A stretch of 64,000 bases of DNA, taken from Thaumasiovibrio sp043421945. Its GTDB lineage: Bacteria; Pseudomonadota; Gammaproteobacteria; Enterobacterales; Vibrionaceae. The notes under the pieces were generated by a model that ran no database searches, was not told where the DNA came from, and saw nothing but the letters and a program-made list of their open reading frames with translations. The first letter of the stretch is position 1, and each line of letters starts with the position of its first letter. Made by a program: the position numbers and the translations under genes. Location: assembly GCA_043421945.1 (NCBI GenBank), contig JBHOGO010000006.1, forward strand, positions 35,533 through 99,532, written 5' to 3'. Shown piece by piece: positions 7,973-17,115 of this stretch.

Positions 7973-9083
7973 GATTTTAATACTGTGCTTTTGCTTCTCC
8001 TGCTTTAGCAATGCTACAACATTACCTGATTGGATGAGCGTATCAGGATTTGCATCAACGGCTGCTGCTAAAAGCGATAATAGCGCTCCTTATTACTACA
8101 CGAGAAATATTGGAGATGAATGGTGTTACGACTGCGATACCATTGCAGGCATACAATTAGACCTATTCCCTACCGATTGGCTCTATTTATCGGCGCAAGG
8201 GGTCAAAAGGCCAACAGATGACTTTAGTAGCCCAGAGCTTGAGTGGGCCTATGCATCGGTTGAATTCACCGATATTCGAGCACGTATTGGTCGACTTCGT
8301 TCACCTTCTTTTATGTATTCACAAGTGGTTTTCGTGAATCAAGCCTACCCTTGGGCTCGCCTTCCGGCAGAGGTATACGACACGACTTCAGGGTTTACGC
8401 GTTATGATGGTATTGATGTTTTGTATACCGCTGCGATAACCGACGAGATATTAATACAAATCCAACCTTACGCAGCTTTTCCTTCAGAAATACGGAATAA
8501 CGAATTAAATCAGATTTATTACAACCTTAAATTGAAGGAGCTATACGGGCTTCGTGTCGATTTTGAAGCAACGACATGGAATGCATACCTTAACTACTTT
8601 AAAACACGTGTCTATATCGAATCAGTGACACCAGAAATACCCACCTTCACCCCTGGTATTCCTTTCCCAACAGGAATGGAAAAAATCACCGCCGATATCA
8701 ATGCTGATACATGGTCATATGGTATCCGCTACGATTGGGAGGATTACACTTTTGTATTTGAAGGAACGACGGGAAAAGAGTCTGCATGGGGTGGGTTTTT
8801 CTCAGCTATCTATCACTACGATAAGTGGTCGCCTTATATTGTTTATGGCAAGCGAACTGAAAGTGACGCTGTAGGGCGCAGTAAAAATAAATCTGATAGC
8901 GTCAGCTTAGGACTGCGTTACGATATTCTCCCAAACCTATCGATTGTGGGTGAGTGGCACCATACTAAGATCGCGGATGGAGGAGATTACCGAGGAAGCT
9001 TAACAGCCAAAGATCCTCAAACAATTACTGATAGTTCGGCAAATATCTATACATTGGGCATTAACTATAGCTTTTCTTTCTAG
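7950..9083 (+). CDS. Porin-like outer-membrane beta-barrel protein
   Basis: A 377-residue protein that starts inside the preceding gene, with AGGAGG 5 bases upstream of the ATG, so translation is probably coupled. After a signal peptide (to about residue 22), the sequence alternates polar and hydrophobic or aromatic residues, as in beta-barrels (LGLRYDILPNLSIVGEWHH). It ends in YSFSF, a C-terminal aromatic typical of BamA-recognised barrels. A Cys pair (WCYDCD) near the start of the mature protein may form a disulfide. Pairing with a small binding-protein-like gene suggests a shared uptake or sensing job. The exact family is not certain. Confidence 0.75.
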   Translation: MCYWKSAKILILCFCFSCFSNATTLPDWMSVSGFASTAAAKSDNSAPYYYTRNIGDEWCYDCDTIAGIQLDLFPTDWLYLSAQGVKRPTDDFSSPELEWAYASVEFTDIRARIGRLRSPSFMYSQVVFVNQAYPWARLPAEVYDTTSGFTRYDGIDVLYTAAITDEILIQIQPYAAFPSEIRNNELNQIYYNLKLKELYGLRVDFEATTWNAYLNYFKTRVYIESVTPEIPTFTPGIPFPTGMEKITADINADTWSYGIRYDWEDYTFVFEGTTGKESAWGGFFSAIYHYDKWSPYIVYGKRTESDAVGRSKNKSDSVSLGLRYDILPNLSIVGEWHHTKIADGGDYRGSLTAKDPQTITDSSANIYTLGINYSFSF

Positions 9084-9114
9084 ACTCAACGGCGCCAGCC
9101 TGTAACTCTGCCTT

Positions 9115-9154
9115 AACCTCAAGTGTTAACACTCTCATCACTTGAGGTTTTTTT
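9115..9154 (+). terminator. Intrinsic terminator of the porin-like gene
   Basis: AACCTCAAGTG and CACTTGAGGTT pair perfectly over 11 bp and are followed by a run of seven T. It ends the two-gene unit. Confidence 0.93.
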
Positions 9155-9307
9155 CTTTTCCAATAATCCAAATTTCTTGCATCTCCTTACTTACGACTTA
9201 GTGATTCCTTTTAACGATTTTTCACTTCTCTCTACGTCTTAATTTCAGTAATATCCACTTACAGAAATAATCACTAAGATTAGCCTTTATTGCGCGTGTT
9301 TTTGTGG

Positions 9308-9334
9308 TATAAATCCCATCGCAAACGATTGCGC
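9308..9334 (+). promoter_or_regulatory. fhs promoter with PurR-like operator
   Basis: A -10-like TATAAA lies at 9308-9313. It is followed by the dyad TCGCAAACGATTGCGC (9319-9334), which matches the E. coli PurR consensus ACGCAAACGTTTGCGT except at the two ends and one central base. The box would overlap the transcription start, a repressing position. No clear -35 is visible. Confidence 0.6.
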
Positions 9335-9403
9335 ACCTAAAATACTGCCAATTTTCGCCATATATGACTCACCACTGCGTTCCAAAGAGGATAGTGACCC
9401 CCC

Positions 9404-11158
9404 ATGAAAAGCGACATTCAAATTTGCCGTGAAGCCACACTGACCCCAATTGAACAGATTGCGAAAGAGCACGGCATACTCGCCGATGATTTGACACCAC
9501 AAGGTACACTAAAAGCCAAAATCAAACCGGCAATTCTTAAACGTCTTGAAGACAAGGCAGAAGGAAAGCTGGTTGTTGTCACCGCTATAACCCCAACGCC
9601 TCTAGGTGAAGGGAAAACCGTCACAACGATTGGCTTGTCACAAGGCTTGAAAAAAGTGGGTAAAAGCGTCATGGCTTGTATTCGCCAGCCATCAATGGGA
9701 CCAGTATTTGGTGTAAAAGGTGGCGCAGCCGGTGGTGGTTATAGTCAAGTTGCGCCAATGGATAAATTGAATCTTCACCTCACTGGCGACATTCATGCAG
9801 TAACAGCAGCCCATAACCTTGCTTCTGCTGCACTTGATGCACGTGTCTATCATGAACAGCGCCACGGTTACGACGCTTTCACTGAAAAGACAGGTCTACC
9901 TGCACTGCGTATCGATATGGAACGTATTGTCTGGAAACGTGTGATGGATCATAACGACCGCGCATTACGCATGATCACTGTAGGTAAAAACCAACCAGGT
10001 AAAACGATTAATGGTTTAGAGCGAGAAGATGGTTTTGACATCTCTGCTGCCTCTGAGCTGATGGCTATTTTGGCTCTTGCCAATGACCTCGCAGATATGC
10101 GTAAACGTATTGGTAAAATCGTACTGGCTTACAACCTAGACGGAGAACCCGTTACTGCTGAAGACCTACAAGTTGCAGGTGCGATGACCGTCACAATGCG
10201 TGAAGCTATTGAGCCGACACTAATGCAAACACTAGAAGGTGTGCCGACGCTGATTCACGCCGGTCCATTTGCTAATATTGCACATGGTAACTCCTCCGTG
10301 ATTGCTGATCGCATCGCGCTTAAATTGTCTGACTTCACCATCACAGAAGGTGGTTTCGGCTCAGATATGGGCTTTGAAAAAGCGTGTAATATTAAAGCAC
10401 AACAGGCTGAACGCGCACCAGATTGTGCCGTTGTTGTTGCTACTTTACGAGGATTAAAAGCCAATTCAGGACTTTACGACCTACGCCCAGGACAACCACT
10501 GCCTGAAGCCATTTTCTCTGAAGATGAAACCGCATTACTGGCAGGCTTTGAAAACCTCAAATGGCATATCAATAATGCTGCGAAATACGGTGTACCCGTC
10601 GTCGTGGCTATCAATCGCTTCCCGCAAGACACGGACAGCGAGTTGAATCAGCTTAAGCAGTTAATTGAAACGTTTGATTCATCACTTCCCGTCCATGTCG
10701 CGATCAGTGAAGCATTTTCAAAAGGTGGAGAAGGTGCCGTAGAGCTCGCACATGCTGTTGTAAAAGCTTGTGAAACCCCAGCAAAGTTCCAACCACTTTA
10801 CACCCTGTCTCAGCCACTTGAAGAGAAGCTGATGACCGTTGCAGAAGTAGGCTATGGTGCAGCCAATATCGAGCTCAGCGACATCGCTAAGGCACAGCTT
10901 GCGCAATTCAAAACTCAAGGCTTCGATAATTTAGCACTTTGCATGGCGAAAACACCGCTATCGATTACAACCGACCCAAGCAAGAAAGGTGCTCCGGTAG
11001 GCTTCACCGTACCGGTGCGTGAACTTAAGCTTTGTGCTGGTGCTGGGTTCATCTATGCCCTTTGCGGTAATGTCATGACAATGCCTGGCTTGCCTGAAAA
11101 ACCGGCCTATATGGGCCTTGATATTGATGAGAAGGGTGAGATTGTTGGCCTAAGTTAA
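9404..11158 (+). CDS. fhs: Formate--tetrahydrofolate ligase
   Basis: A 584-residue cytoplasmic enzyme that joins formate to tetrahydrofolate using ATP to make 10-formyl-THF, the donor for purine synthesis. The family P-loop is clear (TPTPLGEGKTVTTIG, about residues 63-77). Other typical stretches are RQPSMGPVFGVKGGAAGGGYSQV written in part here as GPVFGVKGGAAGGG, HLTGDIHAV and the C-terminal TMPGLPEKPA. The length is a little above the common 555-560. The start at 9404 is preceded by AAGAGGA at a rather long spacing. Its position near pflB suggests reuse of formate made by pyruvate cleavage. A PurR-like operator lies upstream. Confidence 0.96.
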   Translation: MKSDIQICREATLTPIEQIAKEHGILADDLTPQGTLKAKIKPAILKRLEDKAEGKLVVVTAITPTPLGEGKTVTTIGLSQGLKKVGKSVMACIRQPSMGPVFGVKGGAAGGGYSQVAPMDKLNLHLTGDIHAVTAAHNLASAALDARVYHEQRHGYDAFTEKTGLPALRIDMERIVWKRVMDHNDRALRMITVGKNQPGKTINGLEREDGFDISAASELMAILALANDLADMRKRIGKIVLAYNLDGEPVTAEDLQVAGAMTVTMREAIEPTLMQTLEGVPTLIHAGPFANIAHGNSSVIADRIALKLSDFTITEGGFGSDMGFEKACNIKAQQAERAPDCAVVVATLRGLKANSGLYDLRPGQPLPEAIFSEDETALLAGFENLKWHINNAAKYGVPVVVAINRFPQDTDSELNQLKQLIETFDSSLPVHVAISEAFSKGGEGAVELAHAVVKACETPAKFQPLYTLSQPLEEKLMTVAEVGYGAANIELSDIAKAQLAQFKTQGFDNLALCMAKTPLSITTDPSKKGAPVGFTVPVRELKLCAGAGFIYALCGNVMTMPGLPEKPAYMGLDIDEKGEIVGLS

Positions 11159-11209
11159 ACAGGTACAGCAACCTATTTATCCGCTGATTCTATCGAATGA
11201 ATAAACGAT

Positions 11210-11239
11210 ACCGATGCCACAATATAGCATCGGTTTTTT
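11210..11239 (+). terminator. Intrinsic terminator of fhs
   Basis: ACCGATGC and GCATCGGT form an 8-bp stem with a 9-nt loop, followed by six T. Confidence 0.88.
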
Positions 11240-11380
11240 CGATCTAACTCCCCATTCGACATAACCCTACCAATCTTGTCGACTAACAACAAATCCCTCG
11301 ATGATGACAATAGGATCATGTTTTTTTTCGGGCAAACTGGTACTCTGTTCAAAATCATAATACAAATGAGGCCAACCACA

Positions 11381-11881
11381 ATGGAAATGACAAACGCTCA
11401 ACGTTTAATCCTTTCAAATCAATATTATCTGATGTCAAAGCTGACACCAGAACAAGGCGAAAAGTATCGTCGTCTACAACTCATTGTTGAGCGCGGTTAT
11501 GGGCTACAAATGCGTGAGCTTGATAAGGACTTTGGGGAACTAAAAGAAGAGAAATGTCGCACGGTCATCGACTTCATGGAAATGCATCATGCGATGCAGG
11601 AGTCATACAAAATGCTGGATAGTGAAGACCAAGGACAAGTAGACGTACGCCGCCTACAATTCTTAGGCTTTGATGCCGCGACTGAATCTCAATTAGTCCA
11701 CTACGTTCGCTTTCTAACGGAAGAAGAGGGTCTCTACCCACAATTCGACAAAGCCGATCACCACTTCAATAGCCAAGTGACAATGTTTGATAAATACACT
11801 CGTATGCTGCAAACTTGGAAAAATTGCCCACGTCAATACCACTTAAGCGCAACAGAATTACAGCAAATTCTTAGTGCGTAA
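11381..11881 (+). CDS. yfbU: YfbU family protein
   Basis: A 166-residue cytoplasmic protein clearly matching E. coli YfbU (about 164). It shares the opening MEMTNAQRLILSNQY, the segment RGYGLQMRELDKDFGELKEE, and the end CPRQYHLSATELQQIL. The frame stays open upstream to 11276, but the start at 11381 fits the family and has GAGG 9 bases before it. The molecular role is not firmly known; overproduction of the E. coli protein has been linked to cell death. In E. coli it is next to yfbV-ackA-pta. Here about 14.5 kb of other genes separates it from yfbV. Confidence 0.93.
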   Translation: MEMTNAQRLILSNQYYLMSKLTPEQGEKYRRLQLIVERGYGLQMRELDKDFGELKEEKCRTVIDFMEMHHAMQESYKMLDSEDQGQVDVRRLQFLGFDAATESQLVHYVRFLTEEEGLYPQFDKADHHFNSQVTMFDKYTRMLQTWKNCPRQYHLSATELQQILSA

Positions 11882-11896
11882 AGTGAAGACACGCAC

Positions 11897-11930
11897 AAAA
11901 AAGGGGTCAGTAATGACTCCTTTTTTTATT
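11897..11930 (+). terminator. Intrinsic terminator of yfbU
   Basis: AAAAAAGGGGTCA pairs with TGACTCCTTTTTT (one G-T pair) around a 4-nt loop, ending in seven T. The symmetrical A/T tracts could let it work in both directions. Confidence 0.9.
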
Positions 11931-12025
11931 CTGCTAAATTTTTTATTGGATCAAGATATTAACCAAAGACCTTACTAGCGTTTAACACTACAATACCGCC
12001 ACACTGTAAATAGGTATTCTTATCC

Positions 12026-14368
12026 ATGTTTGGCCCTGTCACCCCGCCTCGTAATACTATTGGCAACCGCTTGATCCTCTCTGTCGGGTTCATCGCAGGA
12101 CTGGCAGTCAGCATCGGTATTATCGCATTTGTGATATGGGAAATGTTAGACGACCGAGTAGAGTTACTCGTTGATGATAAGCTCCCTACGCTAACGACCA
12201 ACTATCAGTTAGAGCACCATACCGCTCAACTTCACACCTGGCTCAATGGTGTGATGAACAGCCAAGGTCAGGAAGAACTACCTGAACTCGGTGTTAAGTT
12301 CGATAGTAAATTTTCACAAATTAATCAGCTCCTCGACGACAACGCTGAACAGCAAGACTTTCCTGTCATTCGACACCGCTACGACAGCGTTCATAAAAAC
12401 ATAGAGCGTCTCATTCAGCTTCAACACAAACTGCAGCGTCGCCATATCAGCCTCAATACCATCGACTTACAAATATTTGAGCTCAATCGACAAGCAACCG
12501 CGATACTCAGCCAAATTCAATATGAGATCGACGCTCGTCAACCAAGCCCACAAATTATCGCCAATGAATATATTCACCTTCAGTACCTCAGTCAGCTACA
12601 GGCCTCACTGTTTATTGAACTCAATGGTGCGATTAAACAATCTCTATCAACAACCCCACCGCTCGAATTTACCTTCTCACCTTTAATTTCAGCGGTACTC
12701 GATCAAAGCCAGCGTTTCTCCATCTACCCGTCTGGCAATGAGTACATTAAGATTCTCGTGTCTCTGGATCAGCTTGTTGGTTTAGAGGGTGAGTTCATTA
12801 AAGTTCTCAACGAGATAAAAGAGGCGAAAATAGAACGCTGGAGTACTTACCAACTCATAAGCTCTCGATTAATGCACATTGAAAGCCTTCTTCTAAGTTC
12901 GGTCAATAATATCGCTGAAGAGATGTCCGTTCTTCACACCATCGTTTCTCAGATCATTGCAGGTGGCAATGTCATCATTTTTATCATGATGTGTATTACC
13001 ATTTTCGCCGCTATTTTTGTCGCTATCGACATGATTAGTAAAGGCATCGTAAAACGGCTGAATCAACTCAGTAATAACTTAATGGTCGTCAGCCAAGGTA
13101 ACTTGACGCAGTCGGTACTGATCGAAGGCGATGACGAAATCGCAGATATCGGCCAACACCTTGAGCATTTCCGCCAACAAATGGTTGAAATGGAGCGAAC
13201 AAATGCCCTTAACCTTATCAACCACACACAGGCCGCCCTCGTTACCTGTAGTACAACTGGACTTATTCTTTCGATTAACCCCAGCGCAATGATGCTTTTT
13301 GGATCGAGTGAGCCGTTGCAAAAAGTCTACTTATGGCAGCTATTTGACCAAGATATTCTGCCGCGCCTTCGTGCTATTTTCGCCCCTGATAGCAGCCTCA
13401 TAAAACGTGGAGCAATGACCACGACTTTCCAATTTCAGGCTCGCCACGATGAAAAGTACCTTCGACTAGACTTTCGCCTTTTCGAACAGAACCGCGGACA
13501 GAGCGTCATTATTACCATTACCGATATTACTGAGCAGGAAAAAACAGCGCGATGGTTAGAGCAAATGGTTCAAGAGAAAACACACTCCTTGCTTGAAAAT
13601 AATACCCAGTTACAGCGAGAGGTTGAAGAGCGACGTAAAACAGAAATTGAACTTCGTAACACGCAAAACGATCTCCTCCAAGCTGCTAAAATGGCGACGG
13701 TTGGGCAGACAATGACATCGCTTGCGCATGAACTTAATCAGCCTCTTTCAGCAATGAGTACCTACCTTTATAGCTGTCAGCTAGCGCTCGAGAACGAACA
13801 ATACACACACCTTCCAAACCAGCTTGAAAAGATCAATGCGATGCTGGAGAGAATCAGCGCACAAATTAGCAACCTGCGTAATTTTTCAAAGAAAAACGAT
13901 GATGCGGCCACGCTGACCAAAGTGAACGTATCTGAAGCAACACAACAAAGCTGGACAATCGTAGAGAGCAGAGCACGAAGCGCTCAAGTTAAGTTAGACA
14001 ATCACCTCGACGCACACCTCAGCGTCGTTGCTGACCTCGTTCAATTTGAGCAAGTACTGGTTAATTTAATGGTTAACAGTATGGATGCAATATCTGCCAA
14101 GACGACGCGCACAATCACTGTAGAGCAACTCAGTACAAAGGGAAGTAATACCCTGATAGCAGTGAGCGATACAGGGGATGGGTTTAGTGATTCAATCATC
14201 AATAAACTATTCACCCCCTTTACAACAACGAAAGATGTTGGCTTAGGACTTGGGCTCAATATCTGTCGCAGCATTATGTCGCGACTGAAAGGAAACATAT
14301 ACCTTGCGTCTACGCTTGAAGGAGGCGCATTGGTCGTATTGGAGCTAATGAAAGATGACATTGACTGA
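12026..14368 (+). CDS. Membrane sensor histidine kinase, DctB/PgtB type
   Basis: A 780-residue inner-membrane kinase. TM1 lies at about residues 13-38 and TM2 at about 310-336, enclosing a large mostly helical periplasmic domain. Next come a HAMP segment (338-386), a PAS-like domain (390-510), a coiled coil, and a HisKA motif LAHELNQPLSAM with His at about residue 568. The ATPase boxes are NLMVNSMDA, DTGDGF and GLGLGLNICRS. It overlaps the response regulator gene by 14 bases, so the two are a cognate pair. The layout fits kinases sensing dicarboxylates or phosphoglycerate. The ligand is unknown, and no obvious pgtP or dct transporter is adjacent. Confidence 0.9.
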   Translation: MFGPVTPPRNTIGNRLILSVGFIAGLAVSIGIIAFVIWEMLDDRVELLVDDKLPTLTTNYQLEHHTAQLHTWLNGVMNSQGQEELPELGVKFDSKFSQINQLLDDNAEQQDFPVIRHRYDSVHKNIERLIQLQHKLQRRHISLNTIDLQIFELNRQATAILSQIQYEIDARQPSPQIIANEYIHLQYLSQLQASLFIELNGAIKQSLSTTPPLEFTFSPLISAVLDQSQRFSIYPSGNEYIKILVSLDQLVGLEGEFIKVLNEIKEAKIERWSTYQLISSRLMHIESLLLSSVNNIAEEMSVLHTIVSQIIAGGNVIIFIMMCITIFAAIFVAIDMISKGIVKRLNQLSNNLMVVSQGNLTQSVLIEGDDEIADIGQHLEHFRQQMVEMERTNALNLINHTQAALVTCSTTGLILSINPSAMMLFGSSEPLQKVYLWQLFDQDILPRLRAIFAPDSSLIKRGAMTTTFQFQARHDEKYLRLDFRLFEQNRGQSVIITITDITEQEKTARWLEQMVQEKTHSLLENNTQLQREVEERRKTEIELRNTQNDLLQAAKMATVGQTMTSLAHELNQPLSAMSTYLYSCQLALENEQYTHLPNQLEKINAMLERISAQISNLRNFSKKNDDAATLTKVNVSEATQQSWTIVESRARSAQVKLDNHLDAHLSVVADLVQFEQVLVNLMVNSMDAISAKTTRTITVEQLSTKGSNTLIAVSDTGDGFSDSIINKLFTPFTTTKDVGLGLGLNICRSIMSRLKGNIYLASTLEGGALVVLELMKDDID

Positions 14369-15629
14369 AGACGTTCAGGTTCTACTTATCGATGACGATA
14401 ACGACGTACTGGACGCGTACCAAAACTTATTACAGCTGTCAGGTTACAAAACAGTCGCCTGCTCTGACCCCACACAAATTATGGCAATGATTCCAACCAA
14501 TTGGCCAGGTGTCGTCGTCAGTGATATGTACATGCCTGGCTTAAGTGGTATGGATTTGCTATTAAAGATCCAACAATTTGACGACGAGTTACCCGTTGTC
14601 ATCATCACAGGGCATGGTGATATTCCGATGGCCGTTGATGCTGTCAAAAAAGGGGCCGTCGATTTCCTAACGAAGCCATTACAGCCACCAGCATTGTTAG
14701 TAAAATTGAAAGAGCAACTTGAACAGCGTAAAAAACTCATTACACAGCGTCGATCTCTGACAACCAAAACGAGTACTGAATTGGTAGGGGAAACCCCTCC
14801 AATGCAACAGATCAAACAACAAATTGCCGAGCTAGCCTCACACAATAAAAATATGTTGTTAGAAGGAGAACCCGGGACAGGGCGCCATACTGCCGCTCGT
14901 CTAATTCACAGTGAAGGTAGTACAAAGCACCACCCAATTACCGTAATTTCAGGACAAACAATTCAAAATTCAGGAGAGTTACAAATACAGCTAAAGCGGG
15001 CGGAGCGCGGTAGTACGTTACTTCATAACCCACAGCTTATGCCTGTTGAAACACAACGCTGGTTATGTCATACCTTGCTTGAACAAGAGCGCCTTAATCG
15101 TAAGGAGACTCGTATCTTTGCGATTGTGGATGGCTCAGCTGAACAAGAGGTTGAACAAAATAGTCTACTACCTGAGCTCTACTATTACCTTTCTCAGTCT
15201 AAACTCTCGATGCCAGCGATTCGTCATCGAGTAAAAGATATTGTGCCGCTATTCAGCCATTTTTTACACCAAAGTTGCATCAAACTCAGCAAAGAGCAGC
15301 CGCGTGTCGAGCAAGCTTACATCAAACGGCTACAGCAACATGACTGGCAAGGAAATGTACTAGAAATTAAAAATATTGCAGAGCTCTACGCAATTGGCAT
15401 TGTTAAACTTGCCGGTAATGAACGAACTCAACCCATTGAGCAGATAAGTAGCCCGCTGGATGACTTGATCGACAGCTATGAAAAACAAGTGATTGAAGAT
15501 GCGCTCTTCTTATTCTCTGGCAGAATTAACGAAGTCGCTTCTTACTTACAGATCCCACGAAAAAAACTCTATCTAAGAATGAAAAAACACAGCCTAGATA
15601 AAGCAGAATACAAAGTACGAGGCACCTAA
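14355..15629 (+). CDS. Response regulator with degenerate AAA+ domain, PgtA-like
   Basis: A 424-residue regulator. The receiver domain has the acidic pocket LLIDDDND, a phospho-acceptor Asp57 in VVSDMYMPG, and Lys in FLTKPLQ. The central region resembles an NtrC-type AAA+ domain but is short and degenerate: Walker A reads GEPGTGRHTAA, the GAFTGA sigma-54 contact loop is absent, and Walker B lacks the usual acidic pair. A Fis-type helix-turn-helix ends the protein (NEVASYLQIPRKKLYLRMKK). It is probably a transcription factor acting independently of sigma-54, like Salmonella PgtA (about 415 residues). Its stop codon lies in the first copy of a tandem octamer. Confidence 0.88.
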   Translation: MTLTEDVQVLLIDDDNDVLDAYQNLLQLSGYKTVACSDPTQIMAMIPTNWPGVVVSDMYMPGLSGMDLLLKIQQFDDELPVVIITGHGDIPMAVDAVKKGAVDFLTKPLQPPALLVKLKEQLEQRKKLITQRRSLTTKTSTELVGETPPMQQIKQQIAELASHNKNMLLEGEPGTGRHTAARLIHSEGSTKHHPITVISGQTIQNSGELQIQLKRAERGSTLLHNPQLMPVETQRWLCHTLLEQERLNRKETRIFAIVDGSAEQEVEQNSLLPELYYYLSQSKLSMPAIRHRVKDIVPLFSHFLHQSCIKLSKEQPRVEQAYIKRLQQHDWQGNVLEIKNIAELYAIGIVKLAGNERTQPIEQISSPLDDLIDSYEKQVIEDALFLFSGRINEVASYLQIPRKKLYLRMKKHSLDKAEYKVRGT

Positions 15630-15669
15630 GCACCTAAGCACCTAAGCACCTAAGCACCTAAGCACCTAA
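15622..15669. repeat. Six-copy tandem octamer GCACCTAA
   Basis: Six perfect head-to-tail copies of GCACCTAA begin in the last codons of the response regulator gene. The first TAA is its stop codon. As 8 is not a multiple of 3, successive TAA triplets fall in all three frames. Confidence 0.97.
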
Positions 15670-15737
15670 GACGTCGAGCTTAAAAAGCAGAGTGGATAGG
15701 TCGAGTCTATAAACACAAACGTTGACACAAAAACAAT

Positions 15738-15802
15738 AAAAAGCCTGCTGAGATGGAGCAAATGAAAACCCTCTCAATTGCCTCTACCCAGTAGGCTTTT
15801 TT
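15738..15802 (+). terminator. Terminator downstream of the two-component genes
   Basis: AAAAAGCCTGCTG pairs with CAGTAGGCTTTTT around a long 38-nt loop and ends in T residues. The A run on the other side could allow activity on both strands. Confidence 0.75.
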
Positions 15803-15885
15803 GTCTCTATATGAGTGGATGAGTTGCACCTCATAAAGAGAATTTGTACACTCGCCGCGAATTCCTTGTTTTGGTGCCATTAAGA

Positions 15886-16707
15886 ATGTCGTACTCCTGT
15901 CCGTTATGCCAACAACCCCTTTCGCTTCATGCAAAAACATGGCGCTGTGCTAGCAATCATCAATTTGATGAGGCAAAAGAGGGCTACGTTAATTTAATGC
16001 CAGCTCATCACAAGAATTCAAAGAGCCCTGGTGATAATGGCGAAATGATGCAAGCACGCCGCCTCTTTCTTGAAAGCAATCACTATCAGCCTCTTAGGGA
16101 TACGCTCGTCAACGAGCTTAAAGCACATTTAACGGTTCCTGAAGCCATTCTCGATATTGGATGTGGTGAAGGCTACTATACCCAAGGCCTTACTCAAATT
16201 GCCTCTGACGATAATGCGCTTGATGTATTCGGGTTAGATATATCCAAAGTTGCTATTCGCTATGCGGCCAAGCGTTATCCTCAATGCCATTTTAGTGTCG
16301 CTTCAAGCCACCGCCTCCCCTTTGCAGACGACAGTTTAGATGCCATTGTCAAAATCTATGCTCCCTGCAAACCAGAAGAATTACTGCGAGTACTGAAAGC
16401 TGACGGTTTGTTGGTTACCGTCACTCCGGCGGCCCGCCACTTGTACCAATTGAGAGAACGTATCTACGACACCGTTCGCCTTCACGATACTGCAGCAGAA
16501 ACACTCCCTGGGTTTGAACTATTGCACCAGCACGATCTCCACTACCCTATGCACCTTAACGGTGAAATGGCATCAGCATTACTACAGATGACCCCCTTTG
16601 CTTGGAAAGCCAAAGAAGAGACATGGGAACAACTCAAAGCTGAGCAACAATTTGAATGCGAAGCTGATTTTTGTATTCGATTGTACCGCCCTATCGAAGC
16701 GAAATAG
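15886..16707 (+). CDS. rlmA: 23S rRNA (guanine-N1)-methyltransferase RlmA
   Basis: A 273-residue SAM-dependent enzyme expected to methylate G745 of 23S rRNA. The N-terminal zinc finger is seen as CPLC...C-x3-H (residues 5-24). It is followed by the family stretch FDEAKEGYVNLMPAHHKNSK, the PGDNGEMMQARRLFL region, and the SAM motif ILDIGCGEGYYTQ. E. coli RlmA has 269 residues. The frame is open 14 codons upstream, but the start at 15886 aligns with the family start MSYSCPLC. The gene stands alone between a terminator and a hairpin. Confidence 0.95.
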   Translation: MSYSCPLCQQPLSLHAKTWRCASNHQFDEAKEGYVNLMPAHHKNSKSPGDNGEMMQARRLFLESNHYQPLRDTLVNELKAHLTVPEAILDIGCGEGYYTQGLTQIASDDNALDVFGLDISKVAIRYAAKRYPQCHFSVASSHRLPFADDSLDAIVKIYAPCKPEELLRVLKADGLLVTVTPAARHLYQLRERIYDTVRLHDTAAETLPGFELLHQHDLHYPMHLNGEMASALLQMTPFAWKAKEETWEQLKAEQQFECEADFCIRLYRPIEAK

Positions 16708-17115
16708 CGCGAACACTGAATAGGTGGACTCTCAATTGAAAGAGTCCACTAAACCCTTTCATGTAACCAACCCCATTATCAACACTAACATTTGAAGTCT
16801 GACACTCCTTCCAATGACGTTCCGCTAGTGAAAAACGCCTCATTTAAGGCATAAAACACCAATAATCACTTGTCTTATCGTTAATTATTCAACGCAACTA
16901 AACACTGAACTTTAGATGAATCATGGTCAATTAAACTAATCAATGTTCACAAAGTCAGATCTAAAACCATCATATTAAGAAAACATGGATACTAACCCCG
17001 CGACACAACAAACATCTCCTTAACATTTCAGTACCTATTTACCGAGAATTGCGCTAAAAAGTACTAACACAGTGACAAGCATACACAACATAAACACTAT
17101 AATAAGGAGTGAGAT
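16708..17115. other. Intergenic region between rlmA and the ABC importer
   Basis: These 408 bases contain no plausible gene. A perfect 9-bp hairpin (GTGGACTCT / AGAGTCCAC, 16724-16749, 8-nt loop) follows rlmA without a clear T run. The remainder is AT-rich and should contain the importer promoter. I cannot define its -35 or -10. A TATAAT at 17098-17103 lies too close to the ribosome site to serve as the -10. Confidence 0.55.

Noticed and set aside
15622..15669. CRISPR-like array
   Set aside because: The units are 8 bp and contiguous, with no spacers.
15707..15940. Minus-strand 77-codon ORF before rlmA
   Set aside because: It runs through a terminator hairpin and the rlmA start and has no coding features.
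17098..17103. TATAAT as the -10 of the ABC importer operon
   Set aside because: It overlaps the start of the AAGGAG ribosome site and would leave almost no leader.
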